From Bryobacterales bacterium (lineage in GTDB: Bacteria; Acidobacteriota; Terriglobia; Bryobacterales; Bryobacteraceae): a stretch of 64,000 nucleotides of DNA. Below, piece after piece: positions 58,755 through 64,000 of this stretch. A model generated the notes under the pieces. The model did no database searches. It worked only from the letters and a program-made list of their open reading frames with translations, and had not been told where the DNA came from. The position numbers and the translations under genes are program-made. The stretch lies in NCBI GenBank assembly GCA_003170295.1, contig PNAJ01000103.1:1-64000 (forward strand), read 5' to 3'. The stretch's first letter is position 1. Every line of letters starts with the position of its first letter.

Positions 58755-59789
58755 ATGCGCCATACCCTTGCGCTTGTCGCGTCTTTCCTCGCTCTTCACG
58801 CCGAGGCTCAGCAGAAACGCATCGCTGTAAAAGTGGTCGTTGTCGCGATGTTTGAACGCGGCGCCGACACTGGCGATCAGCCCGGCGAATATCAATACTG
58901 GGTAGAGCGCGAGAAGCTCGATCGCGTGATTCCTTTCCCGCAGGGCTACCACGATCTCCGCATGAATCGCGATGGAGTGCTGGGCATCCTCACCGGCGTC
59001 GGCACGGCGAAGGCCGCCGCGAGCATCATGGCGCTTGGCCTCGATCCTCGTTTCGATTTAACGAAAGCTTACTGGCTGGTCGCGGGGATTGCCGGTGTCG
59101 ATCCGGCCGACGCATCGCTCGGGTCCGCGGCCTGGGCCGAATACATAGTAGACGGCGATCTCGCCCACGAAATTGACGCGCGCGAAATTCCTGCGGATTG
59201 GAAAACCGGCTACGTGCCGCTGCGAAAATCCGTTCCTTACGAACAACCGCGCATCACTCCTGACGCGGGCGAATGCTATCGACTAAATCCAAGTCTCGTG
59301 GATTGGGCGTTCCACTTGACGGAGCACGTCGCGTTGCCCGATGACGACAAAATGCGCACGGAACGAGAAATGTTCGCCTCTCCCAACGCGCGTCGGCCTC
59401 CATTCGTGCTAAAGGGCGATACTCTTTCCGCCAGCACGTTCTGGCATGGGAAACTGCTCAACGAATGGGCCAACGATTGGGTGAAATATCATACCGATGG
59501 CAAAGGCAATTACGTCACCACCGCGATGGAGGACACGGGCACTCTGCAATCGCTGACGTTTCTTTCCAAAGCCGGCCGCGTCGATATCAACCGCGTGCTG
59601 GTGCTGCGCACCGCGAGCGACTTCGATCAGCCCACGCCCGGCCACACCGCCGCGGAGAGCCTGGCGCAAAACAAAATCGGCCAGTATACGGGTTATTATC
59701 CGGCTCTCGAAGCAGCGTGGCGCGTGGGCCATGTCGTGGTTAACAAGTTAGTGACCGAGTGGACGCAGTATCGCGATAAGAAGTGGTGA
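58755..59789 (+). CDS. Purine nucleoside permease (NUP) family protein
   Basis: 344 residues from ATG 58755 (MRHTLALVASFLALHAEAQ, signal peptide). The NUP family pattern is visible: KVVVVAMFERGADTGDQPGEYQYW, LGILTGVGTAKAAASIMALGLDP, AYWLVAGIAGVDPADASLGSAAWAEYIVDGDLAHEID, TTAMEDTGTLQSL. The family is named for a yeast nucleoside transporter, but there are no membrane helices and the fold resembles nucleoside phosphorylases, so a periplasmic nucleoside-binding or cleaving role is as likely. Confidence 0.9.
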   Translation: MRHTLALVASFLALHAEAQQKRIAVKVVVVAMFERGADTGDQPGEYQYWVEREKLDRVIPFPQGYHDLRMNRDGVLGILTGVGTAKAAASIMALGLDPRFDLTKAYWLVAGIAGVDPADASLGSAAWAEYIVDGDLAHEIDAREIPADWKTGYVPLRKSVPYEQPRITPDAGECYRLNPSLVDWAFHLTEHVALPDDDKMRTEREMFASPNARRPPFVLKGDTLSASTFWHGKLLNEWANDWVKYHTDGKGNYVTTAMEDTGTLQSLTFLSKAGRVDINRVLVLRTASDFDQPTPGHTAAESLAQNKIGQYTGYYPALEAAWRVGHVVVNKLVTEWTQYRDKKW

Positions 59790-59790
59790 T

Positions 59791-61176
59791 CTATTTCCTG
59801 GCGGCGATGGACGTGACCGCTTCCCAGTTGAACTGCACGAATTTGTAGAGCGCGTCTTCAAGCAAACGCTCCTGATCGCTGTGGGCTCCGAATCCCTTCG
59901 GCGCGTCCTCCTCGTCCACCATCGGACCAATGCCGTAGCACTGCACGCCCTTCGCGCGCAGCATCGCCATATCGGTGGCGCCCGTGCTCATCTGCGGAAT
60001 CGTGATCGCTTTATAAACCTTCTGATTCGCCGCCTCGATCAAATGGAACGCCTCCGAATCGATGCGCGATGGAGGAGCGCTGGGACGCTTATTGCGATTG
60101 TCCGCGATCACGTCGATCTGCGGATCGTTGATCACCTTGCGCATCAATTCCATAAACGCGGGCATGTCTTCATCCGGCAGCGCGCGAACATCGAGCGTCG
60201 CCTGAGCCTCCGATGGGATGACATTGATCTGATATCCCGCGCTGATCATATTCGGCGAGATCGATGTATGCAGCATCGAATAGTGGCCGGGCTCATGCTC
60301 GGCAAGATATTCGCGAATCGCGGGTGCTTTCGCGGGATCGAACAGACCGCCGTATCGCGCCGATTCCTCCGGTGTGCTCACGGTTCCTAGCTTTTCGAAA
60401 TAATAACGAGTCGTGTCGTTGAACCGCATCGGCGGATCCCACATCGCGATTCTCTCCACCGCGCGCGACAGATGCACCACTGCGCTATTCCGCAGCGGAC
60501 GCGAGCCGTGCCCGGCGGGTCCCTTCGCCACCAGCCTGACGCCGCCCGGGAGTTTTTCCGCAGTCTGGATCAGGCCGTATCGAACCTGCCCCGCCCTGCG
60601 GCTGATCAAGCCTCCTTCGGCAAGGCAAATCTCCGCATCGATATCGCTCCAATGTTGATCCACCAGGTAACCAATGCCGAACTGCGTCGCTCCCTCCTCG
60701 CCTGCCTCGGCGACAAAAATCACATCGCGATCAAGCGGAATTTTAGACCGCTTCAGCAGCACCATCGTCATCATTCCCGCGGTGAGATTGTCCTTGTCGT
60801 CGAGCGTGCCGCGGCCGTAAATGTAGCCGCCGTTGCGAACCGCGCCGAACGGCGGAAACGTCCACTTCGCGGCATCGACCTTGACCGTGTCGGTGTGGCC
60901 CATCACGAGCAGCGGCTTCTTCGACCCGTTGCCCTTCAGTCGCGCAATAAGATTCGCGCGAGCCGGATCCTTCGCCGCGAGGATCACCGGAATCCCTTCT
61001 GCTTCGAGAACCTTTTTCACATACTCGACAACTTTTGTTTCATTGCCGGGAGGATCGGTGGAATCGATCTGCACCAAGGCCTGATAGTGGCGCAGCGTCT
61101 CTTCATTGATCGCGCGCCAATCGAAAGATTGCGCGCTCGCCAGGCCGCACAGCAGTAAAGGAAGGAATCGAACCAT
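59791..61176 (-). CDS. Exported M20-family metallopeptidase
   Basis: 461 residues. Signal peptide MVRFLPLLLCGLASAQ. Zinc ligands and catalytic residues in family order: VMGHTDTV, GRGTLDDKDNLTA, VAEAGEEG, and GAHSDQERLLE near the end, with GPAGHGSRP from the dimerisation domain. Likely an aminoacylase/carboxypeptidase-type enzyme acting on peptides or acylated amino acids in the periplasm. It is the last gene of the minus-strand operon, 15 bases after the SDR. Confidence 0.94.
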   Translation of the reverse strand: MVRFLPLLLCGLASAQSFDWRAINEETLRHYQALVQIDSTDPPGNETKVVEYVKKVLEAEGIPVILAAKDPARANLIARLKGNGSKKPLLVMGHTDTVKVDAAKWTFPPFGAVRNGGYIYGRGTLDDKDNLTAGMMTMVLLKRSKIPLDRDVIFVAEAGEEGATQFGIGYLVDQHWSDIDAEICLAEGGLISRRAGQVRYGLIQTAEKLPGGVRLVAKGPAGHGSRPLRNSAVVHLSRAVERIAMWDPPMRFNDTTRYYFEKLGTVSTPEESARYGGLFDPAKAPAIREYLAEHEPGHYSMLHTSISPNMISAGYQINVIPSEAQATLDVRALPDEDMPAFMELMRKVINDPQIDVIADNRNKRPSAPPSRIDSEAFHLIEAANQKVYKAITIPQMSTGATDMAMLRAKGVQCYGIGPMVDEEDAPKGFGAHSDQERLLEDALYKFVQFNWEAVTSIAARK

Positions 61177-61191
61177 GGAAACCAGTGTAGA

Positions 61192-61959
61192 TCAGAGCAT
61201 CAACTGTCCGCCGTTGACCTCAATTGTCTCGCCAGAAATATAGCTGGCGGCATTCGAGGCCAGAAATGCGATCGCGGTCGCGCATTCCGGTGACGTTCCG
61301 GTGCGGCCCATCGGAATCCCGGCGACGAAAGTGCGAATCATTTCGGGAGTCGAAAAGACTTCGTGAAACGGCGTAGCGATCACGCCGGGAGACACAGCGT
61401 TGACGCGGACCCCATGCGGAGCAAGTTCCTTCGCCAAGGATTTCGTGAACGTGATCAATCCGCCCTTTGCCGTCGCGTATGCACCCGCGCCCGGTCCGCC
61501 GCCGTTTCTTCCGGCGATGGAGACGACGTTAATAATCGCTCCGCTCTTGCGCTCGATCATCGAGCCCGCGACCGCCTGCGAGCAGAGAACCGCGCTCGTC
61601 AGATTCAGCGCCACGATGTCATTCCATCGCTCTTCGGTCACTTCGAGAATACGCTGCCGCTCGACCAGCGAGCCGGCATTATTCACCAGAACATCGATGG
61701 GACCAAGCTGCTTCGTGACGGTCTCGATCAACGTGTGAATCTCCGCGCTCTTTCGCACATCGGCGCGAATCGCAATCGCCTTCCCGCCGGCCTTTTCGAT
61801 TTCTTCGCGTACCTTCTGCGCGCCCGCCTGATTGCCGTGATAGCCGATGGCGACCTTCGCGCCCAAATCCGCAAACACCACCGCGGTCGCCGCCCCGATT
61901 CCAGAAGACGCGCCCGTGATCAGCGCGATCTTGCCTGTCAAATCCATGTAGTTTTTCAT
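61192..61959 (-). CDS. SDR-family oxidoreductase (FabG-like)
   Basis: 255 residues. GKIALITGASSGIGAATAVVF, VLVNNAGSLVERQ, catalytic Ser in NVVSIAGRNGGG, YATAKGG for Tyr/Lys, and the C-terminal SYISGETIEVNGGQ. Classic 3-oxoacyl-ACP reductase-like SDR; substrate unproven. An inner Met (MDLTGK, 61947) is an alternative start. It follows the acyltransferase-like gene by 18 bases. Confidence 0.93.
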   Translation of the reverse strand: MKNYMDLTGKIALITGASSGIGAATAVVFADLGAKVAIGYHGNQAGAQKVREEIEKAGGKAIAIRADVRKSAEIHTLIETVTKQLGPIDVLVNNAGSLVERQRILEVTEERWNDIVALNLTSAVLCSQAVAGSMIERKSGAIINVVSIAGRNGGGPGAGAYATAKGGLITFTKSLAKELAPHGVRVNAVSPGVIATPFHEVFSTPEMIRTFVAGIPMGRTGTSPECATAIAFLASNAASYISGETIEVNGGQLML

Positions 61960-61977
61960 GTCTTTTAGAATTATCGT

Positions 61978-63132
61978 TCACACACGAAGAAAGATTTTCC
62001 GGCGGTACATCCAGAAGAGCATCAGCCAGTATGTCAGGAGAATGGCGGCGCCGCGCGGGAACGATGCCAGCCGCAGATGGATGCGAAAAGAGTCCGCCAG
62101 GAAAGATTCGAATAAGTGCGCCATGAGGTACGCCGCCATCGAATTCATCCCAATGACGATCAGAGGGAACGCCCACTTCCTGTAACCACGCACGTCAACG
62201 ATCCAACTGAACGCCGCGAGAAATAGGAAGCACAGCCCGCCGCTGAACAGCGTCCAACTCGGCGTCCAGATACGCTTGACGATCGGACAGATGCCGGCGA
62301 AGTGCAGCAGGAGCCCCGCCGCGATGCCGATCGCCCCTGCGATCAGAAACCGCTTCATCGGTATGCGCGGCGAGTCCGCGATGAGCCATCGACCTGCGGC
62401 GAGACCGAGGATCATCGTGCCGAGCGTAGGAATGAAACTGAGCGTCAGATATCCTCCGCCATTCGCGACGAACGGCTTGGTTCGTGGAAACAGATTGAGG
62501 AACCACTCATCGTACGCGTTTCCCAGATTGCTGTTCTTGTTCCAATGCGCCATGAAGCCGGAGTAGTGATGGCTCCAGTCCGCCGGGACACCGACCGACG
62601 GATAATCGAATCCGGGCCCAGGCACCGGGTAAAGAGCCCACGCCAACCAGTAGAGGAAAAGAATCGCCGCCAGCGCGATCCACTGCCATCGCGGCGGGCG
62701 AAATCCGAGCAAAAACAACAAAGGATACCCAAGCCCGATCTGTGTCAATGTGTCTTCGAACGTGAAGTAAGTTTGCGTGCTGTGCATCGAGCGAAGAAAG
62801 ATGCCGAGGGCAATCAGAACCAGCGACCGCCACAGCGCATGCAGGAGCATTCCCGGAAACGTCGCGCCCTTGGCCAACCGGCTCGCGATCGAATACGGCA
62901 GAGCCACGCCGACCAAAAACGAAAATCCAGGTTGAATCGTATCGTGCAGCGAACAACCCACCCAATCGACATGCGTCTGATGGTATGCGAGGACGTGCAA
63001 AAACCAATTTCCGGGAGACGCGTGCGCAACGCGGGAAAGTTGCAGTACCTCCGCCATCATCAGCAGCATGACGAAGCCGCGATACGTATCAATCGCGAGG
63101 TTGCGCCTAAGTGGTTTGATTGCGTTCGACAC
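61978..63132 (-). CDS. HGSNAT-like (DUF5009) membrane acyltransferase
   Basis: 384 residues from GTG 63132, one base after the upstream stop. About 10 membrane helices; the start [21 protein letters not shown] with a conserved [20 protein letters not shown] and the end [18 protein letters not shown] match the heparan-alpha-glucosaminide N-acetyltransferase-like family. It is thought to move acetyl groups across the membrane onto sugars, though bacterial substrates are unknown. The 437-residue track form starts inside the upstream gene. Confidence 0.9.
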   Translation of the reverse strand: MSNAIKPLRRNLAIDTYRGFVMLLMMAEVLQLSRVAHASPGNWFLHVLAYHQTHVDWVGCSLHDTIQPGFSFLVGVALPYSIASRLAKGATFPGMLLHALWRSLVLIALGIFLRSMHSTQTYFTFEDTLTQIGLGYPLLFLLGFRPPRWQWIALAAILFLYWLAWALYPVPGPGFDYPSVGVPADWSHHYSGFMAHWNKNSNLGNAYDEWFLNLFPRTKPFVANGGGYLTLSFIPTLGTMILGLAAGRWLIADSPRIPMKRFLIAGAIGIAAGLLLHFAGICPIVKRIWTPSWTLFSGGLCFLFLAAFSWIVDVRGYRKWAFPLIVIGMNSMAAYLMAHLFESFLADSFRIHLRLASFPRGAAILLTYWLMLFWMYRRKIFLRV

Positions 63133-63133
63133 G

Positions 63134-63715
63134 CTAGTAGCGCTTGAGGCGAGATTCGCCGGTTCCGCGCGATCCGGGAATTGTAAGCACATCGCCATCG
63201 ATGTGGAACGGGCCCTCGACAGGCGGTGCTCCCGGGAACTGAAGTCGAATCGTCGATTCTTTGATGGAGTACTCGCCCTTCTTCCACACAAAAGGCATCA
63301 GGAGAAGAGCCCTGCTTTCGGGCGCGAACAAATATCGCGCTTCCACTTTGACACCGGACATCTCAAGCGGAGCGGTCCACTCCCCGAGAATCGGGTTTTT
63401 AACATCCTGAACTACCCCCTGGCGCGAAAGCGCCAAGGATTCGAGAAGCAAGCGATCCATATTCACCCATTTCATCGTCTGACGCTGCTCGGGTCCGTCG
63501 ATCGTGCCGGGTGGAAGAATCAATTGATTGCCTTCGATCCGATATTTCATCTCCACCACCGCGCCCGGACTGAAGCGGAAGGACCCATCGTCCAGGAATT
63601 CAAACATCGCGCCGATGCCACCCTTCGATGTTTCCATCGATCTCCACCGTCCGATCGGATTTGTTTGCGCGGACGTGAGCGCAATGAAAAACAGGACGCC
63701 GAATAAGCGGATCAT
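63134..63715 (-). CDS. Exported small beta-rich protein
   Basis: 193 residues from [17 protein letters not shown] (signal peptide). The pattern [49 protein letters not shown], repeated later as [14 protein letters not shown]...[12 protein letters not shown], suggests a lipocalin-like/META-like barrel common in acidobacterial exported proteins. Function unknown. It is followed after one base by the acyltransferase-like gene. Confidence 0.82.
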   Translation of the reverse strand: MIRLFGVLFFIALTSAQTNPIGRWRSMETSKGGIGAMFEFLDDGSFRFSPGAVVEMKYRIEGNQLILPPGTIDGPEQRQTMKWVNMDRLLLESLALSRQGVVQDVKNPILGEWTAPLEMSGVKVEARYLFAPESRALLLMPFVWKKGEYSIKESTIRLQFPGAPPVEGPFHIDGDVLTIPGSRGTGESRLKRY

Positions 63716-63723
63716 GCTCAGAA

Positions 63724-64000
63724 TTATAGTACCCGCACGAATGCGTTGTAGTGCACCGTCGAGCTTTCCCGCGCCCCGAGCCAGCGATACGTCGGCACGC
63801 CGAGCAGCGACCCCCGCTCCACTATCGCGCGACGGCCTTCGGCAAAGGGTGACACACCAAATTCGACACCGCGCGTCACTGCGTTTCCGTTCCACGGCGC
63901 GAACGTCCGGCTCCGATTTTCCTCCCACAACGAGATCCACGGAAAATCCAAACGCTTCCACGTGTAGCCGAACAAAACGCGCGTCGGCGGATGAAACGCC
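63724..64000 (-). CDS. Partial CDS, C-terminal part of an exported-sugar-enzyme-like protein
   Basis: The frame is open to the window edge and ends 8 bases before the next gene, giving AFHPPTRVLFGYTWKRLDFPWISLWEENRSRTFAPWNG...GVEFGVSPFAEGRRAIVERGSLLGVPTYRWLGARES. This resembles the C-terminal part of aldose-1-epimerase-like hypothetical proteins of acidobacteria, recalled from memory only. About 92 residues are visible. It would be the first seen gene of the five-gene minus-strand operon. Confidence 0.65.
   Translation of the reverse strand, partial: AFHPPTRVLFGYTWKRLDFPWISLWEENRSRTFAPWNGNAVTRGVEFGVSPFAEGRRAIVERGSLLGVPTYRWLGARESSTVHYNAFVRVL

Overview
The window looks like a 64 kb piece of an Acidobacteriota chromosome, most likely Bryobacterales/Solibacter-like. 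The evidence is high GC content and several families typical of that group: an ADOP-type duplicated permease, a VWFA-related acidobacterial domain protein, a ThuA protein, and a ceramidase-like / DUF1549-DUF1553 / DUF1501 trio. Many products are exported enzymes. This assignment is inference from gene families, not from a marker gene. There is one tRNA, tRNA-Ala(GGC), and no rRNA, CRISPR array or prophage.

Layout. 0-5.5 kb: ThuA and cyclophilin genes, a decayed tract with gene remnants, a PHP-like exported protein and a small gene split by an amber codon. 5.5-10.7 kb: tightly overlapping ceramidase-like, DUF1549/1553 and DUF1501 genes. 10.8-15.2 kb: a histidine kinase/NarL response regulator pair, GNAT, LysR and VWA genes. 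15.3-20.5 kb: a CusF-SCO copper protein with a TPR protein, then an ArsR/AHSA1/GyrI-TPR operon with a clear promoter-operator. 20.5-21.8 kb: a REP-associated transposase between inverted repeats, a short-repeat patch and a minus-strand terminator. 21.8-29.3 kb: ExbD, S1/P1 nuclease, MFS, ADOP permease, an atypical ALDH and a solitary HicB. 29.3-36.9 kb: recN diverging from a complete Tol-Pal operon (TolQ, TolR, TolA/TonB, TolB, Pal, CpoB), followed by a DeoC-like gene. 36.9-46.1 kb: HD hydrolase, tRNA-Ala, ice-binding-like protein, pyrophosphatase, a giant NfnAB-like oxidoreductase, a DsbA/MauE pair, SDR and aminotransferase. 46-54 kb: S9 peptidase, aminotransferase, TlpA-like protein, SET methyltransferase and cytochrome P460. 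53-59 kb: a PpiC/formylglycine-generating enzyme pair, Gfo/Idh/MocA, 6-phosphogluconate dehydrogenase and a Cys-type sulfatase. 59-64 kb: nucleoside permease, then a minus-strand operon ending in an M20 peptidase.

Functional links. The Tol-Pal block is a standard envelope machine. The formylglycine-generating enzyme keeps both active-site cysteines and lies about 3 kb from a sulfatase with C-A-P-A-R, so they are a plausible activator/client pair. The DsbA-like and MauE/DoxX genes overlap by stop/start and probably form a redox pair. The ceramidase/DUF1553/DUF1501 genes are almost certainly translated together and probably act on an exported substrate.

The most unusual observations are: (1) a 50-bp palindromic repeat present three times, once in frame inside the oxidoreductase gene; (2) a DeoC-like protein with Arg where the Schiff-base Lys should be; (3) an ArsR promoter that predicts a leaderless GTG start with the operator over the -10; (4) Gly/Arg-rich tracts shared by three unrelated exported proteins; (5) a four-hairpin palindrome array. 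I do not see a wholly new multi-gene defence or biosynthetic system.
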